In this document: in pieces, positions 36,021-49,433 of the stretch | Layout of the letters: each line of letters starts with the position of its first letter | How positions within the stretch are numbered: the stretch's first letter is position 1 | Assembly (NCBI RefSeq): GCF_030867145.1 | Contig: NC_134428.1 | Coordinates: 22,547,537-22,611,536 of the forward strand | DNA from: Opisthocomus hoazin | Lineage: Eukaryota > Chordata > Aves > Opisthocomiformes > Opisthocomidae | DNA: 64,000 nucleotides | Direction: 5' to 3' | Made by a program: the position numbers and the translations under genes | Notes under the pieces: generated by a model | Database searches by the model: none | Told to the model about the DNA's origin: nothing | What the model saw: the letters and a program-made list of their open reading frames with translations, nothing else

Positions 36021-39000
36021 TGGTCCCATGCACAGACAATTATTCTTTACCTGTTTCTCCCTGAAAATTGCGTACTAAGGATTAATGTTATTACGGCTGG
36101 TCAGCTTATGCTGTAGAAACACCGTAATGTGAATTTAATCTTTTCCGCTATTATTTGGTGGTCCATGTTCACCGAACATTTCCTGCTGTGTCTCTGTGAT
36201 AAGCTTTCTCTCTTGGTAGGTATTCTGTTTGTTTGGTTGGTCATTTGGTTCATGCGAGGGTTTTCCTGATTCTTGTTCAGAGGAATGAGGCTTTTCTTAA
36301 AAACAAGGTAATCCTAAACGTTAGATTGCTGCTAACATTCCCTGGGGCTGCATGGAAGGGTTCATTCTTTAGGCTTCCTGAATGGTTTCTCTGGTTCTCA
36401 GCAGCTCTCACGCCATTCACGAACAATGTTATTTGTGTTGTTATTGCAACCAGACATTGACTTGGGCACCAGTGGTGCTGGGTGTTGTACAAACATGGAG
36501 CAACTGGGTGATTCTTGTCCTAAGGAACTTATGAGATCAAGGTTTGCAGTGTGCTGCAGGTCAGGTCTGTCTTTATCCTTCCAGCTCTAGTGCAATTGTG
36601 AGAGGTAAATAATAGAAAGAACAGAGTGGGAAGAAGGTCTTCTGCCTGAGATATGTATCTGAGGTGATTCCAGGATAGTGGGGAATAGAGAAATTCACAT
36701 ATACACACTGGTAAATATGTATAAATGAGGGACTTGAAGAGACCTTCTGTCTATTTGGGAACAACTAGAATTCCTGCTAAATAAGACTCAGCAATTCATG
36801 TGGCAACTAGGGTGGTCCTGATTTTTAACCAATGAAAGAACCAGCCTCTTGATCTCTGGCCTTTTTACAGTGTCTGTTTCTTTCTCTCTTTTTCCTTTTC
36901 CCAGCCAAATGCTCAAATACCCAGAAAAGCCTGTTCTTTTCCCAGCTGGCTGCATCTCTGTGGAGAGAGTCTGTGGCCCACTCCCATTTCAGGCCCGTTT
37001 GACCTTGCCTTGTAACCAGATGTTTCACTGGAGAGCTTAGACTTGGGAGAGCCTGGGTTGCATTCAGCTGCTGGTGAACTCCCTGCCTCGGTCAAGCGGC
37101 TGTAAACAAAAACAGCCCAAGAAAAACAAAACCTTTTCTAAACTGAGTTGGCCAAGGACAGGACTGAATCCAGAGATGCAGATGGCTGTTAGGGTGTCAG
37201 TGAGGCTGCAGAGAGAAGCTCTTCTGCCATCTCTGATCTTCAAAAATGGTCTTCACTTAGCTGAGGGATCGCTTTTTGGGATAACAACTGTTGTTCCCCT
37301 GGTGTCCAGGGATTTGGAGATATGTGACACAGAGACCCCTTCCAGTGCTGCCCACAGTGCATCATACTGTTTGCAGCTGTCCATGTATTTGAGTGAGTTT
37401 CTGGCCAAGAATGTTTAGAAAGTGGTGTCTTGCTAGCCTGAAAGTCTCAGAAGAAGGAATTACAAGAACACAAGAGCAAAGCGATTAGTCAGGGACATCC
37501 TTTCTTCTGAAAGGCATGTCACATGCCTGTTGAGATTATTCACCTGGTGCTTGTAGATCAGCTTTATGCAGAAACAGTCCTGTCTTCCACACTTGGTCAG
37601 GAGAAGATGTGAGCAATGTCTTCTGGGGTGAAAACTACAGCGGGAGTTTAGATTGTCAGAACGTTGTTCTTCAGTGTGGGAAGTGGCTAACTCTCAGAGT
37701 TCTCATTTTTCACAAGATGTAGTGGGGCTGATCATTAGCTTAAATGCATGAGGTCCCCTCATCCTGTTACCATGACAAGTTACAGGAGTTGGGAGCTGCT
37801 GCCCCAGCCTCTTCAAGCTTGGTTTGGACCCGGGATTCAGATCTGAGAAGGCTTTTTCCATGTGAGTTGTGTTTGCCCAGGTCAGAGGGCGGAGGAACTT
37901 TGCAAACAGCAAGATTTTCCCCATCATCTCTGAATAGAACCAGTTCTTGAGCCAGAACCATTTTCCAGTGAGAGGATGTGTTGAGATCACTGGAAGAGGG
38001 GTGGCTTGGCACACTGATCATTGCTGTACTGGGAAAGATGGAGGCCTGTGACTGAGCAGCGTACACACAGAATTGTGTTGATATCCACATCAGTGATTTC
38101 TCCTCCAACAGGGTCAGGCGTGCCTGTCCTCAAACATCTGCTACCACTCAGCAGATGTCCACCACTGTGTTGAGATATTTATCCAATATTCAGTGTTCTC
38201 TCAGAGGGAAATGTGCCATCTCCTGCTCCTACATGTACACTAACTCCACTTTCTACAGCCAAGTACCAGCTTGCTGTAGGAAATGTCAAGGGGACCTGGC
38301 TACAGCCCATGGCCACTTTCTGCTCTGATCCATCTCTGGCCCTATAAATCATTTTTAATAACCAGAGTGCTCTTAATGCAGCAGTTCTAATGTGGGCTAG
38401 ATCTGTTTAACCTAATCTGAGTATTAAAGCTGGTCACAGTGATATCTGAGCACCTGTGACTTCCTCAGACCAGCTAGAATTCAGGACTGCGAAGCCAATG
38501 GCTTTTCCTGTTCATGCTGTACTGACACGTCCCTCTTGGGGTGATTAATAACTTCCAGAGATGGCATTAAGGTCAGTTACACCAAGGTAAGGAAGAGATT
38601 AATGGGGCCATACAGCAAATATTCCTTTCAGATTCCCAAATGAAAAAGTTTTCCGACTTTCCAGGCCTGGGCTTCAGCATCTCAGGGAGACGTTCTTCTT
38701 TTGTAAGAAGCTCTGGGGATGGCATTGCTCAGCCAGCTGGGCACAAGGAGAGAGCTGGAAAGAGGAAGGGATCTGATAACACTATTTTGCCCTCTGTGTT
38801 TAGATCAACACTTCAGTCTGTTTTAAACATCCGCTTCATCATTCCTGCTGTCCAGTATCCCACTATGGCCCCAGCAAGAGCTATTTTAATCCCTCATCAT
38901 TCATCGGGAGGCCCCTTCCTGTTCCCTTTCTATCTGCTCCCGCATGCATGTATGTGCATCTCTCTACCGAGAGATCCCCTGTGCTAGCTGTTGTCGGAAA

Positions 39001-41414
39001 GGTCACCCAGGGATATTCACAAACAGCAGGTGTAAAATTAACAACTGGTGCGATTCCAATCATCTGGCAGGAAGGAAAACATTGGAAAATAGGTAGAGCC
39101 AGGGTAAAGTTTCCAGCTGAAGGCTCATTGCCTGATATAGGACGGCAGATCGGTGGGCTGGGAGCTCTCCTGAGAATGTGAAACCGATAGGGTATTAGCA
39201 GGCCCTCTCTGCCCCTCCAACACAATTGTTTTCAGCTTGCTCAAAAATATTTGGAAATGTTACCGAGCAGGACGTGTGGGCGAGAAGGCATCCTCCAGCC
39301 AATCAGCGGAGTAGATTTCAGCCCTCCCCTTGAATTTCAAGCTTTTGTTTTCCCTGATGGAAGGGAAGGTGAATCCTCCATGATTAATTTAGGGATCTTA
39401 AAGCATTTTGGATGAATTCCTGCAGCACACTAACAAGTGGTGCTCTCAAGGATTACAGAAATTGTGGAAAGATGGCGAGATAGATGGGTGGATGTACAGT
39501 CGATATGGGTTCTGACCCCTTATCACTTTTGTTAGTGGAACTGATTTTAGCCGCTTGAAGCTATGTGAGTATCACTCGATATTGGCATCTTGATGGTATA
39601 AGACTTTTGGAGGCATGAATGGTAGATCCTGTTAGACCTGGACTAGTGTCAGCAACCAGAAGGGTGGTTTGAGTCTATGAGCACAGGAGTAAGGTTTACT
39701 GTACAATTTGGGCTGTGGATGCACCCAAGGAAAGTTGGCAGCGCTGAGCACAGTGAAGACAACGGAGAATGGAAAAGGTTATTGAGAAGTTGGCTTTAAA
39801 CCATGGTGAGCTGAGTTGTTCTGCAAGTATTAGAGAGAACGTGGTAGCTGTTCCTCGCATGGAGAAAGAGTTTGGCCAGAGGTTTTAACTAACACACAGC
39901 CTTTCCTCCACTAGAGTTCAAACACAGAAGTCTTGCCTCTGCGAAGCAGGAGCAAACTTATGGGGATCACTGCACCACAAGAGCAGTACGTTGGTGCCTA
40001 CAGCTGTCTGGCTTCCTTAGTCTCATCTGCCCTTCTCCTTCCCCACCCTCAAAGCTATCACTTAGTGTGATGTGATACCAGGTGTCCTTTGGCAAAATGC
40101 TACCACACCACAACCAGCACTTGTAGGCTCCTGTCCACTTACACAGTGCCCATCTTCTGCTTAAAGAGGTTTGGTACAAGCTACATCCACCACAATACAA
40201 CTAGTGCTGAAAAAATGCTCTTGCGGGTCTCTGAGCCTATGTAGGGATCCCATTGCTCTCGCTTAGCAGGGATCTCACACATGGGCTGTGCTGACAAAAG
40301 ATGCCTGGGCTGAGAGGAGGTCTGATAACGCAGTGTAACCCTGACGTACGTTGTCAGCAGCACTGCCATCGCCAACGAGAGCAAGGGGGAGGACTGAAAT
40401 TCTCCTGTTCAATTGGGCGAATTTGACACCTTCTCGTTCTTGTGTCCTCGTGGCTCGGCCACTTGACATTTCTAAACATTCTCAAGCAAGTTCACTGGAA
40501 AACTATCCCATGTCAGGAGCTGGTGATGTCAAGGCTAATAACAGTCCTAAGGTCAGATCCTTCTGATCCTTCAGTCAAGGACCTCAAGATTTGGCTCCAA
40601 GTCAATAACAAGGTCTGTCACGTCAACGATGGCTTATTATGAATCCCAGCGCAAGCCCTTCCCAAACAAAGGGCGTTCGTTCGGTTTTCCGTGTAGGAAA
40701 AGATTAGCAGTTCTCAAAGGTGGATTCTCTCTTTCTTGTGTGGAGCAGCAAGCAAAAACGGTGAGCTTGGGATGGGCAACAGCACTTCGCCTTACAGCAG
40801 GAGACGGGGACAGCGATAAATCTTTATCTGGGAAATTCTTCCCTTCCCCTCTGGAATGGTGAAAGCTGATGGTTTCCATCTCTAGAGGTGCTGGGGGTTT
40901 TTTTCTGTGTCACCCTCCGTCATTTGGATGTTAACAATACCAGTTGGCTGCCTTTGTTAAAGTTACAATGGACCTCAGAAAGAGGGAGCTAGCCATATCG
41001 GGAAATGCACGGCTGGATGTCGGGGAAGGAGATAGCAGCGATCTTACTGGCTCACACTTGTGCTGCAGTGAAAAAAATGAATTGTAGGATGACATTCGCT
41101 TTGCTATTACGTTATAATCCCGACAGCATGTTGAGAATGATGCCAGTGGAATGGTGTCCAAAATGATAATTATAACCACTTCCTATTTTTAATTTCCTCT
41201 TAATAAGGGAAACAATGGTCATCATCCTAACAATAATGATTCTGCTCTGCCCTTCCAGATGTCAGAACATTATAAGGCATGGGTTAACAAACACTGATGT
41301 CTCTTTACAGGCCTTTCTCTGAACTGAAAACTCCTGTGCAACCTGACCCACCCAGCCACACGCATCAGCAGGTACAAATCAGGGTGCTGCAGAAAATGCT
41401 GTACCTGCTTTTCC
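36021..41414. other. Intergenic, no gene seen
   Basis: No gene recognised. A stretch at 36480-36535 (GTGCTGGGTGTTGTACAAAC) resembles another old repeat tail but is too short to call. Confidence 0.4.
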
Positions 41415-41515
41415 GTTGGCCTCATTTTACAAGGGAATATTTGAATCATGGAGAAATAAGGTGACTCGCTCCATGTCCCTTGGTGAGTCAGTGGCAGAAA
41501 ACAGCTTCAGCTGTT
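41415..41515 (-). repeat. MIR-like CORE-SINE remnant
   Basis: CCTCATTTTACAAGGGAAT, then GAGAAATAAGGTGACTCGCT and GAGTCAGTGGCAGAAAACAG, are a clear colinear match to reverse-complement MIR (CATTTTACAGATGGGGAA...AAGTGACTTGCCC...AGTCAGTGGCAGAG). Confidence 0.6.
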
Positions 41516-44034
41516 CACATCTCCCCGTTTTTCTCTGTCAAATGGCCTTTTTGCTATTTTTTAGAAGGCATTTGACACGAGGTTCCTAATGTGTAAGCTG
41601 ATGTTCAGAATTGCTGAGTCCTCACTAGTTGCCCTCCAGGCAGTACCTAAACAAGATATCCATGGGGAAAGCTGTCTTGTCTTGAATATCAGCAGCCACT
41701 AATGGTTATTCCTCTTTATACACTCGTATGTGTTTTTGCAGGTGGACCCCAGCTCTGCTCACCTATCCAATCTGATGCACGCAGAACAAGCACAAGACAA
41801 GGAGGACCACAGCAGATAGCCCCTGTTTCCTGAGCTGCTATTAACAACAATGTGACTGTTTCACACATCACTCCTAAAGACCCACCTGATTATAGGAAGT
41901 CCTTTCACAGGGAGGGTTTGGACTATGGTTTTCAAAAGTCTTAGCTAAGGGAGGGTTGGTCCACGTGGCTTGGCTGAGTGACACTTTGCTTCTGAACAGC
42001 TCTTGACTCCAGAGAGAGTGAGTTTCTCATTTTGCAAAGCACTGATCTCCTGCACTGATCTGCTCGTTTATAGGAAGCTTCTGTAGGATCTCTCTCCATT
42101 GAAGGTCAGATTTGGTGTATCTTCTGAGATCCTAGATCAAGGGTTCTGCTGTGCTAGAAAAGCAAAAAGAAGAAGACTACATGAGGTTAGCAACATCTGA
42201 GCAAAACAGCATTCATGGCTTAGACAGCAATTCTAATTATCCAGCACTTAGGCGTTGAGAAGATTCAGATAAGAGGTCTCAGATTTAGCTCCTCTCTTCT
42301 CTCTGCAAGTTAATGTGCCACTTTTCTTCTTTTTTTTTTTTTTAACAGACAATCAAATCTGTGATAGCAAATTTCAAGTTAAGAGGAAAAGATTGCAGAG
42401 AATGGAAAGAACCATTTTGGCTCTAGGGTGAGTTTTGTGATCCACCTGAGGCATGGGTAGCTGTCATTCCACACACATTGAACAGAAGCTAGTGAGCTTG
42501 TTGCAAGAGTAACTGGATAAAATCCTATGGTTTTTATATACAGGGTACCAGACCAGATGGGTGGTCCTGTCTGGCCTCAAAATATTTGAGTCCATGATAT
42601 ATCATTTGCTGTGCTGGGTAAAATCTAACTGAGCTCCTATTATGCTGCCACCAGGGCTATTTATACACTGTGACAATGCAGGAACCTAGTTTCTGACTTC
42701 TGCCTTAAATCTGAGAAGAGTCAATTGAAAATCATATAGTTCCTGCAGTATTAGATCATATGAAAACCTTAACAAAAGATCTGCTCTATAGACCCATCCA
42801 TTTCGTCTCCATTGCACAGGGCCAGACATTGCCAAAAGAAGCGATGTCATCACCAAGCTGATAGGAGCCGTCTCCCTTCCTTCCTTGGAGTATTTATACA
42901 GGTCAGCCATTCTAATACGTAAGCTCTCATCTCCTGGCAGTTTCCTCATAGAAGAGCTTCCGAATTCCTTCTCTTCTCACTGCATAGCCACCCACAAACA
43001 GCCTTTCAGTCATCTCAATGCTCATAGATCACTAGCATATAGCAAAGCTTTAAGAAGCATGGGCAAACAACCTATGTACTAATCCAACAGCACTGTGTTC
43101 GGGCTTGTCTTTATTTTCTGGGATAGATAATCATCATCTTTAGAAGAGCTTAAGAGCTTCTTCCTTAACACCTTGCTTCTAAAAGACTGTCAGTCTGATC
43201 CAACCCTGTTTTCTACCAAGAGCTCTGAACCCTGTTGCACTTCTGAGTGATGCCTGGGGCACTCACCCATTCTAGCTACTTCTGGTTACCTGGGTATGGC
43301 AGCAAAAACTTCTGCAGGGTCCTGACACCTTGTGTGAGGGTTAGGCAGCAGAAAAGCTCTGCTTCTCTGAGCCTTTTCTCTCTACCACAGAGCTGATTGA
43401 ATCTCTCCCCCTGTTTGCCCTTTGCATTATGCTATGGGGTAGAGAGGAAGCAATCCTCTGAATCTAAAACTCTCCTACCCTTCTTTTCCCACACAAGTTA
43501 ACTCCCAGCCCTTGCTTCCTTCTGCTCCAGCCCCCTTCTGAGCGTGCTCTCATTAAGACCCCAGAGGGAGGAGGTGATGCTCTGAAATCGTCTTAATTGC
43601 TCTTGTTTATGCTGGTTACGATGGCAATAAGTTGCCATGCAGAGGAGGCTTTCTTCAGATGTGCAGGTTCTCCATTGTTCTGTATTCTGAAGGATTGTCT
43701 GTAGGCAGCTCCAAGTCATTTACAACAATAGATTAATATGAAGATCAGTAATACCGGGTGACTCACAGTCACACACATGCAAGACCCGCCAATTGCTGTG
43801 ACCTGCCACTGGATTTGAGGGGAGGTTGAATGTTGCTGGTAAGCTCTTGCAGGATGCTGAAGAGATAATGCCTTGCACTTGCACAGTTTCTGCTATCCAG
43901 GAGCTCCCCAAACATGAATGGAGAATGCTGTTTTGCTAGGGCAGGCGATGACTGCTACACTTGCTGGAAAGCAGGGAACTGGAACAAAGTGTGGTTTTTG
44001 TCCAATGTAAATTTTCAAGTGCCAAAGTTTAAAC
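41516..44034. other. Intergenic, no gene seen
   Basis: A T-run followed by AACAG at about 42331-42350 looks like a splice acceptor, but no exon is recognised after it. The segment around 42540-42590 (CAGACCAGATGGGTGGTCC) vaguely recalls an old CR1 end. Confidence 0.35.
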
Positions 44035-44100
44035 AGGGGTCAGGAATCCTGACTTTTAGTCCCTGATCTATCTGACAGGCACTCTGTCATCCAGATCCTG
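44035..44100 (+). repeat. Possible MIR 5'-core remnant
   Basis: GGGGTCAGGAATCCTGACTT, then TTAGTCCCTGATCTATCTGA, recalls the start of the MIR core (GGACTCCTGGGTTCTA...CTGCCACTGAC). It is short and diverged. Confidence 0.3.
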
Positions 44101-45271
44101 AAGAGAATCTTTTATGTGTGGTGTGCACTACGTGTACTGTATCCCATTTATCACCCTTGAAAAATGACAGAGAACAAGTTCCATCATGCAGGTTCTTCTC
44201 TAGACCTCTGCAGTACAGTGCCTGGGTCTTCGTTTGGCAGAGACCCATCGGAGACGACTTTGAGATACCCCAGCTGGGGGTTTGCCCCTTCTGTCCCACT
44301 GTTCAGACTTAGGGCTTCATGCTGGGACTGACTGTGTTGGACTAGGGGTACTTCACTTTCCATTCTTACTTTTGTGGATAGTCCCAGTCTGCCAGATCAA
44401 TATCAGAGATACCCTACACCCTTCTGATCCATCCCTTAAGCCAAGAGGTCTGTGTGCCATCCTTTCCACTGTATCCTTGGCTCAGGTATAGATGTGCCCT
44501 CCTACTGTGTCCCCGCAAGTCCCCATTTCTCCAGGATCCACCATTCTCCTTCCAGACACTCCATGCATCCCATGCCTTCTCACCCATCATTCTCCCTACT
44601 TCTCCACCGCTGTCAGGGGCTCACCATTTCCCCCATCTTTCCTTTCCCCCATGCTGGGTGAAAGGGCAGATACCCACTCCCATTTTTTCCCTGTTTGGGA
44701 GATACATTATTCAAACAGTAGGGAACGCAGGCAGAGCTGAGAGGAAGGCTGGGTTGTGCTGGAAGGGATTAACAGCTGTCATCAACCTGCTCTTGACTCT
44801 AAAGTCCATTACGGAGCTGGGTCAAGCTGCTGGAACTCCTCACATGTTTCCTATTTTCTGTTTATTTTCAGTTCTTGAATGCTGACAACAGCTCCACAAT
44901 TCCCAGTGTCAGTAAGGTTTGGTGCTCCTTGTTACCGCAATGCACGTACTCCAGCAAACAGACAAGTGGAGAAATGCTTTCCAGCTGAGTGTGAAGAATT
45001 GCCTAGCTCAGTCCATAAGTAATGATGTGCTTTGTCGAGTCTAGCTAATTTTCTTCCCCATATAAAACAGTGCAGTTTCTGCATAATTCTGTGCATTACA
45101 AAAACACCAAATCTCAAGAGCTTGATGGTAGGCCAGGCCCCAAGTGTGTCACTAAGCAATTACTGGGTCCGCACCTGCCTCAAGCTGAATAAAACCTTGA
45201 GACAGAAGCTGAGGACCTGACCCCTGATTAGATCTGTGTGCTTTTCCATATTCATAACAACAGAAGTGTGC
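44101..45271. other. Intergenic, no gene seen
   Basis: Pyrimidine-rich around 44360-44660, which explains the serine/proline-rich open frames there. No gene is supported. Confidence 0.4.
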
Positions 45272-45680
45272 TTATACTGGGTCAGCAAAGGGCTGATTCA
45301 GTATCCTGTCTTATATATAGCCCCAAAGAGGGTACCTAGGAAGGACTACGAAGACTTTTCTTCCATAAATACATATTTCATTTGGAAATATAACTTATAT
45401 AAATGGTTAGAAGTTTTATGTAATTAGTAATCCTCAGTGACAAACAAACTTTTCCAGACTCCCCTTAAGTTTGTATACATTTATAGCTGCTTCAACATCT
45501 TGTGGCAAGGAGTTCCTCAGCTTAGCCACACATGTCCTTTCATTTGAACCTGAAGTCCCCCTGTTCCCAGGAGGTTTTGAACCACTGACCTTTTATCTAG
45601 CAGTGGTGCACATTCACAAAGATCTTGAATTAGCCATATATTTAGCAGTAAAGTTTGTCTACTTTCTCCATCCATGTGAA
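45272..45680 (-). mobile_element. Old CR1/L3-type LINE copy, reptile-like
   Basis: On the plus strand, in order: ACTGGGTCAGCAAAGGGCTG, GTATCCTGTCTTA, a long AT-rich middle, CAACATCTTGTGGCAAGGAG then TTCCTCAG, and TACTTTCTCCATCCATGTG. These follow the reverse complement of the CR1 family abundant in turtles and crocodiles. The copy is much more diverged than the avian CR1 copies at 10-21 kb, so it probably predates birds. Confidence 0.6.
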
Positions 45681-47234
45681 TCCATTATCTGCTGTAAATC
45701 TGCACTGCAGTGTAGCCACCATGCTGGAAGGACAAATGCAGAACTTGAAGGTCTTTGCGTGAAATAGTGCAAAGCATCTGCATGAAGTACCAGTGGTCAC
45801 CTACGAAACAGTCCCCTTGGAGTCACCACATGCTGCCATCACTAGTGACATCTCCCAAGCTTTGGAGCAGAGCTGGTTGATAATCCAGAAGAGGGCAATG
45901 GTGACACATCCTCACTGATGCTCTGAGCACCAAATCAGCTAAGGACAGCCACTGCAGGAATGTAGCCGAGTAGCCAAACCACCTTGGCTAGCAAATCTGT
46001 GTGTTCCTGGCTGTTTTGTGGCAAGCAGATTGAAGTGGGAGGCAGCTTTCAGCTACTGTCTCAGGTCAGATGGGACTGTCAGTCAATTGTTAATTATGAC
46101 TCTTCTTCTTACTAATTTCTGTAACTTCTATCACCATGGCAGCTAACTGCCATGGAAAGATTCAGCCAGAAAAAGGAGAAGACAACCAAACTTTTCATAG
46201 CAAGGGAACAGGAATGAGCTACAGAGGAGGGGGATGGAGGAAGAGATCTGTGAATTGTCTTCTGGGAGAGTCTACCTCCATGCTCTGAAAGCTGGTCGGG
46301 TTTGGCTTGGCACGGTCCTATCAAAGGGAGTCCAACCTGTATTCTGACTGTCCCGTGCTTGAGACCTTACATTCAGCTAGCCTGGTCCCAGCACAGTGAA
46401 TGACGAATATATGGTACCTGTTCATTGCACAGGATGCTGGGCACTATGGTTTTTCTTACTCTGTGCTGATTACTGGCAAACTGCATTTTTATCACATCTT
46501 CTCTGCCCTGACCTGGTCAGTCGATCAGCTCTAATCTTTGGTGATGGCTGTGTGTTCACGTAGGGAGGGAGGCGGAGAAACTTGACAGCACTTTGAGCTC
46601 TGATTAATTTTTAAACTTCCTCTCTTTCTGCTTATTTTGTTGCTTTTGTCCTGATGCTGAATGTGTTCTTTCCCCCATGTGTCACTTCCAGAGGAATACT
46701 GTGGAGACAAAAAGCCACTCAGCCAGCACAGGGCATTTTACCTACGGGAGCTGGATGGAAAGTCATAGGCTGGGACCACACAGGGCCCTAGGACAAATGG
46801 CCACTTCTGTCACTGCAGCAGCCCACAGTGACATAGTGCCTCAGTACTTCTGTGACATGGGCAGAGCAGGTTGCGTGGGATCGTTAAAACAACAGCCATT
46901 TTGTTGCTGTTTTGCAGCAACACCGTCCAATTCTTGCTAAAATGACTGTGTCTGGCCCGTTCAGCAACTTCAATTTCTGATTAAGCTTTCCAGTCTGTAG
47001 GTATCTTCTCTCACACCTGTCTTACCATTTCCATTTAGAAGGGTTTAATTTAGAAACCTATTGTACCTGGCCCTGCGCAGACCAAGCCAATTTATTTTGC
47101 ATAATGCCTCAGCACTTTAGGGAAACAGACTTGTTCTAAGTCCTTTCTGGAGGGAAGGATGGACTCGTGCTTCAGGTACTGGTTTGAGATCCAGGAGAAA
47201 CAGACCCTGTTCTGACAGTATTTGCAGACTTCCT
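45681..47234. other. Intergenic, no gene seen
   Basis: No gene or repeat that I can support. Confidence 0.4.
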
Positions 47235-47345
47235 GACACCTTTATCAAATCACTTACCCTGCAGTGAACCTAACTTCCGTATCTGGAAAATAATCAACAT
47301 CACAACACTTTCCTTACCTCTTGTTTTAGGAGGATAAATGTAGTA
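47235..47345 (+). repeat. MIR-like CORE-SINE remnant
   Basis: TATCAAATCACTTACCCTGC, then TTCCGTATCTGGAAAATAAT, CTTACCTC and AGGAGGATAAATG, are colinear with forward MIR (GGGCAAGTCACTTAACCTC...CATCTGTAAAATGGGG...GAGGATAAAT). The next ~60 bases (GTGCTTTACAAATAGAATAA) look like a second old repeat tail. Confidence 0.6.
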
Positions 47346-49370
47346 TCTAGATGGCATCAAAGTCCTTGTGCTCTGTGCTTTACAAATAGAATAAAAAGCT
47401 GATTTCTGTGCTGGAGGGACTTCAGTATGTAAGTGCAAGATGGGGACAACAGGCAGGTGCAAGCCTGCTGAGAAGCAGTGAAACAAGGCAGAGCCGAAGG
47501 GGAAACAGACCCTGGGCACTGCCCACCAGCTGCCTAGCTGCTGTCAGCCTTTCCATCGGCATCTTGTCAGGGATGTGCAAGGAGAGAACGAATCACTCCG
47601 TGGGCGTTCACAGGAAGCTACCCCCGAGCGCGAGGGAGAGGCACGGGACAATGCACACGAGGGGCGGTTTGAGAATCCACGTGGGTGATCTTCCCAGCAA
47701 GCCTGGGGGACAGGAGACTCCGTGATATGCCTGAAGGAGGCACACACCCCCCTCCTTGGCAGGGAACTCAGCTGGCAAGATTTGGTCTTTTCATACACTT
47801 GAGGCTTTCTTTTTGCTCACTAAATGTCCCTGTACCTTGCTTTTCAAGACTCTTTTCCTTCTCTTTCTTTGTCACTGCCACAGCAACATGTGAGTTTAAT
47901 AAGTTATGTGCAGGGGAAGATGAGCTTGCATTGAAGAGGTGACTCGAATTGTTTGCAGACCCCACTGGAGCCAGTAGATCTGAAGGCAGGTGCTCTCCAT
48001 CCATGAGACCACAAGCATGGGTGAACCTTCCAGAGGTTACATCCCCTCCAGAGCTCTTGTCACCATCAGCAAGCTCTTTCCCACAAAACAGTAGTGGAGA
48101 AAGCTCAAGAAGTATTGCATTTTAATTTCAGTGCTGCCACAGTCACTGACGTCCTCGCTAATCCTCTTGCGGCAGCAGGCTGCTAATCAAAAACTCTTTG
48201 CTCGCCACTTTGGCATCATTCTGGGAAGCCAACTGAGTGCAGAGATGCTCAATTCCTCCCCCTCCACACACCTTCCATTGTCTTCAGGACTGACAGCTCT
48301 GATGTGGAGCAGTGATAAAAGCCAGCTGATGCTGTCAGGGCCTGGTTCAATTGCACCGCAGGGAAAAAAGCGACTGGCTCTGACTCATCCTAGCCGCCTG
48401 GAGCTCAAGATGCCTTGCACATGTGCTGTCTCCTGGCACACTTAGCACAGAGCAATGCACCTTCCATGGGTTCTGGATCCTGCCCTGTGAGGCAGGAGTT
48501 GACCACAGGCCTTTGAAAAGGCTAGAACTGGTGGCCAACTGGGTGGCCAGTCATCCTTTGAGATGCTAGAAAAACCCACAGGAAAATAGGAGACTCTCTG
48601 CTGAAGTCTTTGGTGTGTATGGGGGAATAAAGGTAGTTGGTTGGGTGTTCCTCTGCATGACCCGTGTTCAGGGGTGTCTAGCAAAGCATTTTGTAGCTGC
48701 TGGATGGTAATCTATGACAGTGGCACCTCACCTTCAGCTCCTCACATGGCCATCCCTATGGAATGAGCTGAGCTGGGGTTGAATTTCTGGGAGGTTCCAA
48801 AATGCACGGGGTCCAGACTTGAAATGCATCAGGAGCGCCAAGCCAAGATGTAAAGAACATTCAAAGAGGGGAAGCTGGACTGTGATGTGAACTTCTGGGT
48901 GACCTTGAGGAAACTGGGCTCAATGCTGCCCATCCTGGCCAGGTCAGCAGCTGAAATTTCCATTATTGAAGGTAGAAACTCAGGGGTCATTTCTGTTTCA
49001 TTTTTCACTTTTTCCCAAACATGACATTGAATGAGAGGCATTAGGAGTTCCTCCTATAAATAGGATCACCCCTGTCAAAGCTGGTTAAGTCATACCCAGT
49101 GTCAAGCCCATAAACAAGTTGCCTCTCAGATGCACTGCCTGGAGGGTAGAGAGGGCTGTAGAGGGAAGTTTAACAGCTCCCTCTTTGACTAGTTGGCATT
49201 GGGACACCAGCTATTGTCAAGGCCACAAACATAATCATCCCTCACTCCCATCTGGAGGATTTGAGGAGTGGTGCAGGACAGAAGCAATGTAGTTGAGGAC
49301 TACTGCTACATGTTGTAGCAGAAGTGAAGTCTCCCAGCTGTATTGTGAGAGGAGGCAGCTAAGGCAGAAG
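47346..49370. other. Intergenic, no gene seen
   Basis: No gene recognised. The block at 48125-48350 is AT/GC-balanced with homeobox-like TAATC motifs and no repeat signs. Confidence 0.4.
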
Positions 49371-49433
49371 GTCATAGAATCATTCAGGTTTGAAAAGACA
49401 TTTAAGATCATCAAGCCCAACATAAGTGTGTGA
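49371..49433 (-). mobile_element. CR1 LINE 3'-terminal fragment
   Basis: The plus strand reads TCATAGAATCATTCAGGTTT, then GAAAAGACATTTAAGATCAT and CAAGCCCAAC. This is the reverse complement of the CR1 3' end (GATCTT...CCAACCTGAATGATTCTATGA). Only the last ~60 bases are clear. Confidence 0.8.

Noticed and set aside
42331-42350. T-run followed by AACAG, resembling a splice acceptor
   Set aside because: The downstream sequence has no recognisable exon or matching donor; likely an isolated pyrimidine tract.
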